Position numbers and translations under genes: made by a program. A stretch of 64,000 bases of DNA. Source: Comamonas thiooxydans. GTDB taxonomy: Bacteria > Pseudomonadota > Gammaproteobacteria > Burkholderiales > Burkholderiaceae_C. Positions 30,736 through 39,391 of the stretch are shown in pieces. Under the pieces are notes generated by a model. That model searched no databases. It saw nothing but the letters and a program-made list of their open reading frames with translations, and was not told the DNA's origin. The stretch covers positions 62,001-126,000 of the forward strand of contig NZ_BBVD01000007.1 of assembly GCF_000964545.1 (NCBI RefSeq), written 5' to 3'. Numbering within the stretch: position 1 is the first letter of the stretch; every line of letters begins with the position of its first letter.

Positions 30736-32541
30736 ATGCAAGCCATAGACTTCCTGTCCGATCCGCAGCAGGTGGCCCCGCCGCGAAGCCTGCGCATCGA
30801 TCTCGACGACGGCAGCTTCGTGCTGCGATCGCCCGTGGCGCTCAAGCCCTATGCACGTTGCGTGGGCGAGTGGCTGGAGCGTTGGGCGCGCGAAACACCC
30901 GAGGCGCCGGCCCTGGCCGAGCGCACGCCCGACGGCAGCGGCTGGCGCATGCTGAGCTGGGGCGAGCTGCGCGAGGCCGTGGGACGCACGGCCCAGGGGC
31001 TGCTGGACCTGGATCTGCCCCCCGGCCCTGTGCTCATCCTGTCGGACAATGCCATCGATCACGCGGTGCTGATGCTGGCCGCCATGCACGTGGGCCGGGC
31101 AGCCTGCTCGCTGTCCAGTGCCTACTCGCGCACGGCGCGCGACTTCGGGCGGCTGCGCCAGATGCTCCAGGTGCTGCAGCCCGCGCTGATCTACGCATCG
31201 GACGCGCGTCTGTACGGACCGGCGCTGGCGGCCTGCGAAACCCGCGCGCCCTGCGTCTTCAGCGCACATGCACCGCACTGGCCTGGCGGGCTGGATTTCG
31301 GGGCGCTCATGGCCAGACCCGAGACGGCCGCCGTGCACACCGCCTATGAGGCCATCGCGCCCGACACGCATGCCAAATACCTGCTGACCTCGGGCTCCAC
31401 AGGCACGCCCAAGGTCGTCATCAACACGCACCGCATGCTGTGCGCCAACCAGCAGCAAATGGCGCAGACCTGGCGCTTCCTGGAGCATGAAAAGCCCGTG
31501 CTCGTGGACTGGCTGCCCTGGAGCCACACCTTCGGCGGCAACCACAACCTGCATCTGGTACTGGCGCACGGCGGCACGCTCTACATCGACGAGGGCAGGC
31601 CCGCACCGGGTCTGATCGAGAAGACGGTGCGCAATCTGCGCGAAGTCCGCCCCACGCTGTGGTTCAACGTGCCGCGCGGCTTCGACATGGTGCTGCCGCT
31701 GATGGAGGCCGACGACGCGCTGGCGGCGGACATGCTCTCGCGCCTTCGCCTGGCCTTCTACGCAGCTGCGGCGCTGGCCCCCTCGACCTGGAAGCGACTG
31801 GAGGCGGTGGCCCAGCGCGTGCGCCCGGGCCGCCCCCTGTGGCTGACCACTTCCTGGGGCTGCACCGAGACCTCGCCCGCGATCACCTCGGCCCACTGGC
31901 AGCTCGACGGCGCAGGCTGCATAGGTGCGCCGCTGCCCGGGCTGGAGCTCAAGTTCGTCCCCAACGGCAACAAGCAGGAAATGCGCGTGAAGGGCGTGTC
32001 GGTTTTCCCCGGCTACCGCGACGCACCGCGCGAAACGGCTGCGGCCTTCGACGAGGAAGGTTATTACCGCATCGGCGACGCAGGCTTCGTCGTGGACGAG
32101 CAGCGGCCCGAGCGCGGCGTCATCTTCAACGGCCGCGTGGCCGAGGACTTCAAGCTCTCCAGCGGCACCTGGGTCTCGGTGGGAACGCTGCGCGTGGAAC
32201 TGGTGTCGCGCCTGGCGCCATGGGTACAGGACATCGTCATCGCAGGCCACGACCGCGACGAGCTGGGTCTGCTGGTGTTTGCCACGCCCGCAGGCGCTGC
32301 CGCCCCCGAAACCCTGGCACAGGCACTGCGCCGCGTGATGCACGAGCAGCGCGACGCAGGCGCGGGCAGCTCGCAAAGCCCCGGCTGTGCGCTGGTGCTG
32401 GCCGATCCGCCGGACGCGGAGGCCGGAGAGATCACCGACAAGGGCTACGTCAACCAGCGCGCGGTGCTGACGCGGCGCGCCGATGCGGTGCGACGTCTGT
32501 TCGCTTCAAAGGATGCATCGGTCATTCGCTGCAACAGCTAA
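30736..32541 (+). CDS. AMP-dependent CoA ligase, feruloyl-CoA synthase-like
   Basis: 601-residue acyl-adenylate-forming enzyme. ATP-binding YLLTSGSTGTPKVVINTH (about residues 213-230), WLPWSHTFGGNHNLHLVLAHGG, WGCTETSP and GEITDKGYVNQ near the C-terminus. The sequence resembles feruloyl-CoA synthase/acid-thiol ligases. No enoyl-CoA hydratase/aldolase gene for ferulate is nearby, so a ferulate role is not supported by context. As fourth gene of the BKACE operon (20 bases after the dehydrogenase) it may activate the substrate or a released acid. The start was set at MQAIDFLS with AAAGGAG upstream. Confidence 0.8.
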   Translation: MQAIDFLSDPQQVAPPRSLRIDLDDGSFVLRSPVALKPYARCVGEWLERWARETPEAPALAERTPDGSGWRMLSWGELREAVGRTAQGLLDLDLPPGPVLILSDNAIDHAVLMLAAMHVGRAACSLSSAYSRTARDFGRLRQMLQVLQPALIYASDARLYGPALAACETRAPCVFSAHAPHWPGGLDFGALMARPETAAVHTAYEAIAPDTHAKYLLTSGSTGTPKVVINTHRMLCANQQQMAQTWRFLEHEKPVLVDWLPWSHTFGGNHNLHLVLAHGGTLYIDEGRPAPGLIEKTVRNLREVRPTLWFNVPRGFDMVLPLMEADDALAADMLSRLRLAFYAAAALAPSTWKRLEAVAQRVRPGRPLWLTTSWGCTETSPAITSAHWQLDGAGCIGAPLPGLELKFVPNGNKQEMRVKGVSVFPGYRDAPRETAAAFDEEGYYRIGDAGFVVDEQRPERGVIFNGRVAEDFKLSSGTWVSVGTLRVELVSRLAPWVQDIVIAGHDRDELGLLVFATPAGAAAPETLAQALRRVMHEQRDAGAGSSQSPGCALVLADPPDAEAGEITDKGYVNQRAVLTRRADAVRRLFASKDASVIRCNS

Positions 32542-32545
32542 AACC

Positions 32546-32624
32546 ATAACAGTCATCGCAAGCCAGCATTCAAATCTTGGCGAAAACAATCCAGATCTTT
32601 TGCATTACAAGCGATGACAGCTAT
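32546..32624. repeat. Imperfect intergenic hairpin (CGCTTG family)
   Basis: Left arm 32546-32562 and right arm 32608-32624 pair at 13 of 17 positions, with a perfect core GTCATCGC / GCGATGAC and a 45-base loop. The arms resemble those at 40397-40478. It lies between the convergent ends of the ligase gene and the nitronate monooxygenase gene and probably ends transcription or marks mRNA ends. Confidence 0.55.
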
Positions 32625-32672
32625 CAAATCAGATGGTTACTCCAGGCGCACCGAATATCCGCTCCAGCCCGC

Positions 32673-33752
32673 TCAGGCGTGCTCCGCCTGCTCCAGCTCC
32701 TGCTCCAGCTCCTGCGCCAGCGTGCGCACGAGCTCGGCCGCTGGCATGGCGCGAGCCAGCGGTGCGCCCTGGCCGGCCCAGTGCGCGGCATAGTCGCTGC
32801 TGCCTTGCGCGCTGGCGGCCTGGTGCAGCGCCTTGCCTGCGTCATACACCATGGGATAGGCGGGCAGTGCTCCTGCATAGTCTCGTCCCAGCTGGTGCAG
32901 ACGGTTGAACATGCCGCGCGCAGGGCGTCCGGAAATGGCGGCGGTGATGGCCGTGTGCTGCGCGCTGTCGCCTTGCAGCTCGGCGCGGTAGGCCTGGCTG
33001 GCGGCGGATTCGGGGCAGAGGATGAAGGCCGTGCCCATCTGCACGGCGCAGGCTCCGAGCTGCAAAGCGGCAGCGATGCCGGCACCGTCCATGATGCCGC
33101 CTGCGGCGACCACGGGCAGGCGGGACTCGCGCGCCAGCAGCCGCACCAGCGCCAAAGTCCCCATCAGTCTGTCCTGCTCGGGCACGAAAGCGCCGCGATG
33201 GCCGCCCGCCTCCATGCCCTGGGCCACGATCACCTCCACCCCGGCCTGCTCGATCTGGCGCGCCTCGTCGAGGCTGGTGGCGCAGGCCAGCGTGGTGATG
33301 CCGGCGGCGCGCAAGGCATCGACAAAACTCTGCTCCGGCAGGCCGAAATGAAAGCTCACCACGGCAGGGCGCTGCTCCAGCAGCATGGCCTGCAATCGCG
33401 CATTGCCCAGCGCGGACTCGTAGATGCAGCGCAGGCCCGGCGGCACGGACGCGCCGTAGCGCTCGAACTCCGGCGCCAGATAGCGCAGCCACTGTGCTTC
33501 GCGCTCCGCATCTGCGACCGGCTCACGGTGACAGAAGAGGTTGACGTTGAAGGGGCGATCGGTCAGCGCACGCGTCTGCTCGATATGCTGGCGCGCCTGC
33601 TCAAGGCCGTAGGCGCCTATGCCTACCGAACCCAGGGCCGATGCATTGCTCACGGCAGCCGCCAGCTGCGGGGTCGAGGTCCCGGCCATCGGGGCCTGAA
33701 TGATGGGATGCTGCAGGCCCAGGCCTGTCATCCACAAAGGTAGTTTGCTCAT
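32673..33752 (-). CDS. Nitronate monooxygenase (2-nitropropane dioxygenase family)
   Basis: 359-residue FMN TIM-barrel enzyme. LGLQHPIIQAPMAGTSTPQLAAAVSNASALG at the N-terminus (residues 12-42), VIVAQGMEAGGHRGAFV (the His of GGHRG is the usual catalytic base) and VVAAGGIMDGAGIAAALQLGA for phosphate binding. Enzymes of this class I type oxidise propionate-3-nitronate or other alkyl nitronates, protecting respiration. It is followed 3' by nothing on its strand; the MFS gene upstream (33786) is 33 bases away and is likely co-transcribed. Confidence 0.87.
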   Translation of the reverse strand: MSKLPLWMTGLGLQHPIIQAPMAGTSTPQLAAAVSNASALGSVGIGAYGLEQARQHIEQTRALTDRPFNVNLFCHREPVADAEREAQWLRYLAPEFERYGASVPPGLRCIYESALGNARLQAMLLEQRPAVVSFHFGLPEQSFVDALRAAGITTLACATSLDEARQIEQAGVEVIVAQGMEAGGHRGAFVPEQDRLMGTLALVRLLARESRLPVVAAGGIMDGAGIAAALQLGACAVQMGTAFILCPESAASQAYRAELQGDSAQHTAITAAISGRPARGMFNRLHQLGRDYAGALPAYPMVYDAGKALHQAASAQGSSDYAAHWAGQGAPLARAMPAAELVRTLAQELEQELEQAEHA

Positions 33753-33785
33753 CGCGCGTCTCCCGGTTTCACTTCTCGATATGAA

Positions 33786-34964
33786 TCATTGCGCAGTGCG
33801 GGCCAGGCGGCTAGAGGCCACCAGCAGCGCGCCCAGCCCCAGCGCCGCGCAGCCCAGCACGAACAGTTGGCGATAGCTGCCGCTGCTGGCGTAGACGAAT
33901 GCCATCAGATAGCCGGAGCTGGCCTGCAGCAGCGCAAATGCCGCCGTGGCATAGCCCCACATTTTCTTGTGCTGGCCGGGGCCGATGAGCTGCATCAGAT
34001 AACCCGAGGTGATGGCCGCCATGCCCGGTGACAGCGCCCCCACCACAAAACCCGACAGCACATGGCCGCCGAAACCTGCCCAGGCCAGCGGCAGGCCGAT
34101 GGCCACGGCCTTGAGTGCATAGGCGCCCGTGGTCGTACCCCACCAGCCCCAGCGCGTGGCACAGTAGGCCGCACACAGCGGCCCGACCATCGCGCCAAGC
34201 CCGAAGAATGCCCATTGCGTCGAGGCATAGGCGCCGCCCAGCTGCAGCTCGCGATCCAGGTAGTCCACCCAGAACACCGTGTGCGGCACAAAGCCGAAGG
34301 CGTCGCAGGCATAGGCGACCAGCACCAGAATCACCGCCAGGCTCCACGGCGTTGTGCTGGAGGCTGCGACCGCCGTGGGCTGGATCGCCACCGGTGCATG
34401 CAGCGGGATCTGGCGCGCAGCATGCCAGCCGCTGTAAAGCGACAGCGCAGACAGCGCCGTCAACGCCCACCAGACGGCGCTCAGGCTGCTGCGCGCAAAC
34501 ATGGGCACCAGCGTGGCGGCCAGCAAGGCGCCCACGCCAATGCCGCAGAACATCAGCGGGCCCAGCGTGGCACGGCGCTGCGGCGCTGCTGCAGCCATGG
34601 CCACCGACGGGCCCAGCACCATCAGCGCGGCACCGGCAATGCCGGAGATCAGCCGCCAGACAAAGAACAGGGCCATAGGCTGGGGCAGGCTGCAGCCGGC
34701 AAAGCTCAGCGTCACGGCCACCCAGCAGATCACCAGCACGCGCAGCGCGCCCATGCGCTCGGCCAGCGGCGCGGCGACCAAAGCCCCGATCAGATAGCCG
34801 AGCAGATTGGCGGCACCCAGATAAGCCACCTGCTCGCCGCTGAACCAGCCCGCATGAACCATCTGCGGCATCAGCGCCGTATAGGCGAAACGAGCCAGGC
34901 CGACGCCGCTCAGGGTGGCCATGAAGCCGGTCAACAGCAGGGGAAGTTCTTTGCGTTCGATCAC
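33786..34964 (-). CDS. YbfB/YjiJ family MFS transporter
   Basis: 392-residue inner-membrane transporter with about 12 hydrophobic segments. The start LTGFMATLSGVGLARFAYTALMPQMV and GAANLLGYLIGALVAAPLAERMG are typical of the YbfB/YjiJ group of the major facilitator superfamily. The substrate is unknown. It is divergent from the LysR gene at 35076 across 111 bases, so that regulator probably controls it and the nitronate monooxygenase gene. Confidence 0.85.
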   Translation of the reverse strand: MIERKELPLLLTGFMATLSGVGLARFAYTALMPQMVHAGWFSGEQVAYLGAANLLGYLIGALVAAPLAERMGALRVLVICWVAVTLSFAGCSLPQPMALFFVWRLISGIAGAALMVLGPSVAMAAAAPQRRATLGPLMFCGIGVGALLAATLVPMFARSSLSAVWWALTALSALSLYSGWHAARQIPLHAPVAIQPTAVAASSTTPWSLAVILVLVAYACDAFGFVPHTVFWVDYLDRELQLGGAYASTQWAFFGLGAMVGPLCAAYCATRWGWWGTTTGAYALKAVAIGLPLAWAGFGGHVLSGFVVGALSPGMAAITSGYLMQLIGPGQHKKMWGYATAAFALLQASSGYLMAFVYASSGSYRQLFVLGCAALGLGALLVASSRLARTAQ

Positions 34965-35075
34965 AGCTCGGGTTATGGAGGGGAAATTGGCATCAAGCCT
35001 AAACGCTGCGACTCGATCATGTCCAATGATTCAAAATGATGACTTGCATCTCAATTCAAGATATTGGAGCCGCAT

Positions 35076-36005
35076 ATGCAACTCAAATCCCTGCGCATGT
35101 TCGAAGCCGTCTGCGAAAGCGGCAGCTTTGGTGCCGCAGCCCAGCTTCTGCACACCGTGCAATCCAATGTCACGGCCCATATCAAAAAGCTCGAGGACGA
35201 AGCAGGCGTGCAATTGCTGATGCGGGCCAACCCGGTCTTTCCCACTCCGGCCGGACGCACGCTGCTGGAATCTGCGCGGCAGATGCTGCAGTCGCATGAC
35301 CAGGTGCTGGCCATGCTGCAAGCCCGGCAATTTGCAGCCGGCCAGGTCAAGGGTGCCTTGCGCATAGGCTCGATGGAAACCACGGCCGCACTGCGTCTGC
35401 CGCCACTGCTGGCCGAGTTGCGCAGGCAGCATCCGGATATCGACCTGGAGCTGGACGCCCAGCCCAGCGCCGCATTGCTGATGGAGCTGGCGGCCGGTCG
35501 CATCGACTGTGCCTTCATCAACGGTGCCGCACCACAAAACGAGCTGCAATCCTGGCCGGTATTTCGTGAAGAGCTGGTGCTGGTCAGCGGACAGCCGCTG
35601 ACGCGCTTCCCCACCGCCGCAGAGTTCAGCAGCTCCGTGTTTCTGGCCTTTCGCCAGGGCTGCAGCTACCGCCAGCGGATCGAGCTGCTGATGGCCTCTA
35701 TGGGTGTGACGGCGGTACGCATCATGGAGCTGGGCATGCTGGACACCATCCTCGGCTGCGTGGCTGCCGGCATGGGCTATGCGCTGCTGTCGCGCTCGCT
35801 GGTCGAAGCCCAGCAGCAGCGCTTTGGCGTGCACTGGATGACTCTGCCCGGCAGGAGCGGACAGGAGCTGGCCTTTGTCGACACCTGTTTTGTGACCGCT
35901 GCCGTACAAGGCTGGTCGCCGGCACTGCATGCATTTGCGCAGGTACTGGGTGTCAATCCGCAAGCCACACGGGCACAGCCCGTGGCGCTGGCTCTTGCCG
36001 CCTGA
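35076..36005 (+). CDS. LysR-family transcriptional regulator
   Basis: 309-residue LysR regulator: MQLKSLRMFEAVCESGSFGAAAQLLHTVQSNVTAHIKKLEDEAG is the winged helix (residues 1-44), then a coiled linker and a C-terminal ligand domain. The CysB/Nac-like QSNVTAHIKKLE recognition helix is clear. The start at MQLKS follows a TTGGAG ribosome site by 6 bases. The divergent MFS gene is the likeliest target. The spacer carries ATTCAA direct repeats, but no convincing T-N11-A operator. Confidence 0.88.
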   Translation: MQLKSLRMFEAVCESGSFGAAAQLLHTVQSNVTAHIKKLEDEAGVQLLMRANPVFPTPAGRTLLESARQMLQSHDQVLAMLQARQFAAGQVKGALRIGSMETTAALRLPPLLAELRRQHPDIDLELDAQPSAALLMELAAGRIDCAFINGAAPQNELQSWPVFREELVLVSGQPLTRFPTAAEFSSSVFLAFRQGCSYRQRIELLMASMGVTAVRIMELGMLDTILGCVAAGMGYALLSRSLVEAQQQRFGVHWMTLPGRSGQELAFVDTCFVTAAVQGWSPALHAFAQVLGVNPQATRAQPVALALAA

Positions 36006-36018
36006 GAGCGGCAGGACA

Positions 36019-37557
36019 TCACGGCTGCATCAGCGCGCGGCGGTACTGCAATGCCTCGGCCAGATGGGTTTGCGTGATGGCATCCGAGTCCGCCAGATCG
36101 GCAATGGTGCGCGCCACCTTCAGGGCCCGGTGCGTGCCGCGCGCCGACCAGCCAAGGCGCGCTGCAGCCTTGTGGGCAAAGGTCAGCGCCTCGGGCTCCA
36201 GCTGCAGATGCGTGTCGAGCTGTGCCCCCTGCAACTGATGATTGGGCAGGCCCTGACGCTGCAAGGCCTTGTCCCTGGCCGCGCTCACGCGTTGCTGCAC
36301 GGCAGCGCTGCTCTCCCCTTCGGGCGCTGCCAGAAGCTCCTCGGGCGACAGCGCTGCCACCTCCACATGCAGATCGATACGGTCCAGCAAGGGACCGCTG
36401 ATGCGTGCCTGATAACGTGCCACCTGATCGGGCGAGCAGCGGCAGGCCCTGATGCGCGCCCCCCAGAAGCCGCAGGGACAGGGGTTCATGGCTGCCACCA
36501 GCTGGAAACGGGCCGGGAACTCCGCCCTCTGCACGGCCCGCACGATAGTGATGCGCCCGGTCTCCAGCGGCTCTCGCAGGGCCTCCAGGGCGCTGCGCGC
36601 GAACTCGGGCAGCTCATCCAGGAAAAGCGCACCGCAATGGGCATATGAAATCTCGCCGGGCCGGGGCGGAGAGCCGCCGCCGACCAACGCGATGGAGCTG
36701 GCCGTGTGATGAGGCGCGGCAAACGGCCGCTGGCGCCACAGCTGCGGCGTAAAACGACCGCTGAGGCTGGCAATGGCTGCGGCTTCGAGCGCCTCTTCAT
36801 CGGTCATGCCCGGCAGCAAGCTGGCAAAGCGCTGGGCCAGCATGGATTTCCCCGAGCCCGGAGGGCCGATCATCAGCACACCATGTGCGCCGGCGGCTGC
36901 AATTTCAAGCGCGCGCTTGGCCTGCATCTGGCCGCGCACCTCGCGCAGATCCAGCGACGGCAAAGAAGCTTCAGCAGGTCTGGAGTGCACCCGCTGCCAG
37001 CCCTCCACGCCATCGCCCTGCTCCGACAGGGTGGCGTCATGCGCGATGAACTGCCTGACCACATCCAGCAGATGCGCGGCGCCGAAGACTTCGATGGCCG
37101 GCACAAAGGCGGCCTCCAGCGCACTGTCCGGCGGCAGCACCAGCCGCACGCGTTGTTGCTGACGCTGCAGGGCCAGCGCCGTTGCCAGGGCCCCGCGCAC
37201 CGGACGCAGGGCACCGGTCAGCGACAGCTCTCCTGCAAACTCATAATCGGCGAGCCGCTGTGCATCGATCTGCCCGCTGGCCGCCAAAATGCCCAGCGCT
37301 ATCGGCAGGTCAAAGCGGCCTGAGTCCTTGGGCAGATCCGCCGGAGCCAGATTGACCGTGATGCGCTGATTGTTCGGGAACTCCAGCCCCGCATTGACGA
37401 TGGCTGCGCGCACGCGCTCGCGGGCCTCCTTGACCTCCACATCCGCCAGACCCACCAGGGTGAACGAAGGCAGTCCGTTGGCCAGATGGACCTCCACCGT
37501 GACAGCCGGTGCCTGCAAGCCCAGCAGGGCACGACTTTGAACCAGTGCCAGACCCAT
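36019..37557 (-). CDS. comM: YifB/ComM family Mg-chelatase-like AAA ATPase
   Basis: 512-residue AAA+ ATPase with an N-terminal Lon-protease-like domain (SRALLGLQAPAVTVEVHLANGLPSFTLVGL), a central ATPase (Walker A GPPGSGKS at residues 231-238, Walker B LFLDELPEF) and a C-terminal Mg-chelatase-like region with a CPCGFWG...CRCSPDQVARYQARISGPLLDRID zinc-type stretch. ComM is a hexameric helicase that helps branch migration of incoming DNA in natural transformation. The start at MGLALVQSR was chosen because GGGGAGGAG lies just upstream; an ATG 18 bases earlier overlaps it. Confidence 0.92.
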   Translation of the reverse strand: MGLALVQSRALLGLQAPAVTVEVHLANGLPSFTLVGLADVEVKEARERVRAAIVNAGLEFPNNQRITVNLAPADLPKDSGRFDLPIALGILAASGQIDAQRLADYEFAGELSLTGALRPVRGALATALALQRQQQRVRLVLPPDSALEAAFVPAIEVFGAAHLLDVVRQFIAHDATLSEQGDGVEGWQRVHSRPAEASLPSLDLREVRGQMQAKRALEIAAAGAHGVLMIGPPGSGKSMLAQRFASLLPGMTDEEALEAAAIASLSGRFTPQLWRQRPFAAPHHTASSIALVGGGSPPRPGEISYAHCGALFLDELPEFARSALEALREPLETGRITIVRAVQRAEFPARFQLVAAMNPCPCGFWGARIRACRCSPDQVARYQARISGPLLDRIDLHVEVAALSPEELLAAPEGESSAAVQQRVSAARDKALQRQGLPNHQLQGAQLDTHLQLEPEALTFAHKAAARLGWSARGTHRALKVARTIADLADSDAITQTHLAEALQYRRALMQP

Positions 37558-37641
37558 CACGCTCCTCCCCTTCAAGCCGAACTGTAGGGCCTAGCGTATG
37601 CGCCAGCGGCTCAAACAGGCAATAGGGGTGTGCACAGGCCG

Positions 37642-38193
37642 TCAGCCGGCGGCGTCGTCGTCACGGGCAGGCTGCCTGCCGGCAGCCCGGCCACGGCGGC
37701 GCTCGGCCTTGGGAAAGCTGCCCTGCTCCTGCATGAGCGCCGCCCGATTGCGCACGCGCTCGAACACCTGGGACAACACCTCAAGCTCGGTATCGCTGAC
37801 GTCGCCGAGCAGCTCCTGGTTGATCGCCTGTATCTGCGGAAACAGCTGGGTGTGCAGCGCCAGCCCGGCGTCCGTCAGCTGCACCATGGCCTGGCGCCCG
37901 TCGCCGGCCATGCCCTGCTTGTGCAGCAGCCCCTTGGCAATCAGCGTGGAGATGGTGCGCGAGGTGCGCGTGCGATCGAGCTGCGCCAGCTCTGCGAGCT
38001 GGGACGGCTGCATGGCACCCTTGGTGGCCAGCAGGCCGATCATGCGCCACTCGCGCCGGGTGATGCCGAAGCCGCCCTCGCACAGGCGCACCACCATGGT
38101 CCCGGCCGAGCTCATCAGGCGGGCCAGATGGTAGAGGAACAGATCGTCCAGCTCGGACGGCTGCCGCCAGGGGTGGCGCTGCGCCTTGGTCAT
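37642..38193 (-). CDS. MarR-family transcriptional regulator
   Basis: 183-residue regulator. Winged helix about residues 45-110: REWRMIGLLATKGAMQPSQLAELAQLDRTRTSRTISTLIAKGLL with the wing DGRQAMVQLTDAG. The C-terminal tail is basic (KAERRRGRAAGRQPARDDD). It is divergent from the Bug-Bug-sulfatase genes over 92 bases that hold the inverted repeat at 38222-38236, so it most likely represses them and itself. Confidence 0.88.
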   Translation of the reverse strand: MTKAQRHPWRQPSELDDLFLYHLARLMSSAGTMVVRLCEGGFGITRREWRMIGLLATKGAMQPSQLAELAQLDRTRTSRTISTLIAKGLLHKQGMAGDGRQAMVQLTDAGLALHTQLFPQIQAINQELLGDVSDTELEVLSQVFERVRNRAALMQEQGSFPKAERRRGRAAGRQPARDDDAAG

Positions 38194-38221
38194 GGGTCTT
38201 TGTGGGTTTTCTCTAGGAATG

Positions 38222-38236
38222 ATGGATTAGATCCAT
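38222..38236. promoter_or_regulatory. Candidate MarR operator
   Basis: ATGGAT-TAG-ATCCAT is a perfect inverted repeat with partial extension on both sides (AATG...TTAT). A second one, CACTG-CTTA-CAGTG, follows at 38245-38258. Both lie in the 92-base divergent spacer between the MarR gene and the first Bug gene, where MarR dimers usually bind. Confidence 0.6.
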
Positions 38237-38285
38237 TATCGAGTCACTGCTTACAGTGGCTCCAAAGAAAACGACAGGAGACACC

Positions 38286-39257
38286 ATGCCTTGCACCCGT
38301 ATCGCCCGCCGCACTCTGGCCGGGCTGGCGGCCGCCGCGCTTCTGACGGCATCCCATGCTGCCGACAACTGGCCCGCCAAGCCCATACGCATCATCGTTC
38401 CCACGCCGCCCGCCGGCCCTTCCGACATCGCCGTGCGCCCGCTGGCGGCGGCCGTGCAAAAGGCGCTAGGTCAAGCCGTGATCGTGGAAAACCGGGCCGG
38501 TGCCAATGGCAATATCGGTGCGGCCGAGGTCGCCCGCGCCCCGGCCGACGGCTACACATGGCTGTGGGCCATGGACCCGGTGCTCACCGTCAACAAGCAT
38601 ATCTACAAGAACATCGGCTATTCCAGCGATGCCATCGTGGTGCTCAACGCCGCCGCCAGGTTCTCGCAGACCCTGATCTGCAACCCCGGCCTCGGTTTCA
38701 AGTCCGTCAAGGACATGCTGGAGGCCGCCAAGTCGCGCGAGCTGACCTATGCCACCGGCGGCGCGGGCTCGCCCGGTCATCTGGTCATGGAGTCGCTGCT
38801 GTCCAGCACCGGCGTGAAAATGGTGCATGTGCCCTACAAGGGGCCGGCACCTGCCATGCAGGACCTCATGGGCGGCCAGGTGAACTGCGGCTTCCTGGCG
38901 GCACCCACGGTGCTGCCACAGATACAGAGCGGTCGCGTCACCGCCCTGGCCACCTCGGGCCGCACGCGCTCGCCGCTGCTGCCGACATTGCCCACGATTG
39001 CCGAGTCCGGCTACCCCGATTTCGACGGCACCTACTGGCTGTTGCTCGCCGCCCCCAAGGGCGTTCCTGCCGAGATCCAGAAGCGCTTTCTCGCAGCCAT
39101 GGATGCCGCCATCCGCTCGCCGCAGCAGCAGGATCGGGTCAAGGCCGTGGATATCGAGATGGTGGGCAGCAGCCCCGAGCAGGCCCAGGCCAGGGTGCGC
39201 GAGATCTCCGACAAATGGGAAGCGCTGACCCGCAAGATCAATCTGAAACCCGATTGA
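38286..39257 (+). CDS. Bug/TctC-type periplasmic solute receptor
   Basis: 323-residue Bug receptor with a signal peptide (MPCTRIARRTLAGLAAAALL, cut near SHAADNWP). Marks: IRIIVPTPPAGPSD, ARAPADGYTWLWAMD, VHVPYKGPAPAMQDLMGGQVN, IQSGRVTALATSG. The CMNP-like region differs from the other Bug proteins in the window (PTPPAGPSD in place of PxPPGGxxD). It is the first gene after the divergent MarR regulator, followed by another Bug gene and a sulfatase, so a sulfated or otherwise unusual organic acid could be the ligand; this is a guess. Confidence 0.9.
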   Translation: MPCTRIARRTLAGLAAAALLTASHAADNWPAKPIRIIVPTPPAGPSDIAVRPLAAAVQKALGQAVIVENRAGANGNIGAAEVARAPADGYTWLWAMDPVLTVNKHIYKNIGYSSDAIVVLNAAARFSQTLICNPGLGFKSVKDMLEAAKSRELTYATGGAGSPGHLVMESLLSSTGVKMVHVPYKGPAPAMQDLMGGQVNCGFLAAPTVLPQIQSGRVTALATSGRTRSPLLPTLPTIAESGYPDFDGTYWLLLAAPKGVPAEIQKRFLAAMDAAIRSPQQQDRVKAVDIEMVGSSPEQAQARVREISDKWEALTRKINLKPD

Positions 39258-39391
39258 TGCCTCGGGCACGGGCGCCGGCCATCTGAGCGGTTCAGGCCGG
39301 TGCCGGAACCCACCTACACTGCCCGGTTTCCAATCATTAATGGTGTGAATCCGCGAGCCGGTACCGGCGCGGACCACAGACCAGGAGAGAG

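Noticed and set aside
30595..32376. Minus-strand open frame of 593 codons opposite the CoA ligase gene
   Set aside because: Composition of an antisense shadow; the ligase on the plus strand has all adenylation motifs.
30736..32541. Calling this a true feruloyl-CoA synthase of ferulate degradation
   Set aside because: No enoyl-CoA hydratase/aldolase or vanillin dehydrogenase gene is nearby, and it is in an operon with BKACE and carnitine-dehydrogenase-like genes.
34965..35075. LysR operator between the MFS gene and the LysR gene
   Set aside because: There are ATTCAA direct repeats and a TCCAAT...ATTGGA pair about 40 bases apart, but no convincing T-N11-A palindrome.
39357..39368. Palindrome GCCGGTACCGGC before the second Bug gene of the sulfatase cluster
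   Set aside because: Short GC-rich palindromes are frequent in this DNA and it has no promoter element or second copy to support a role.
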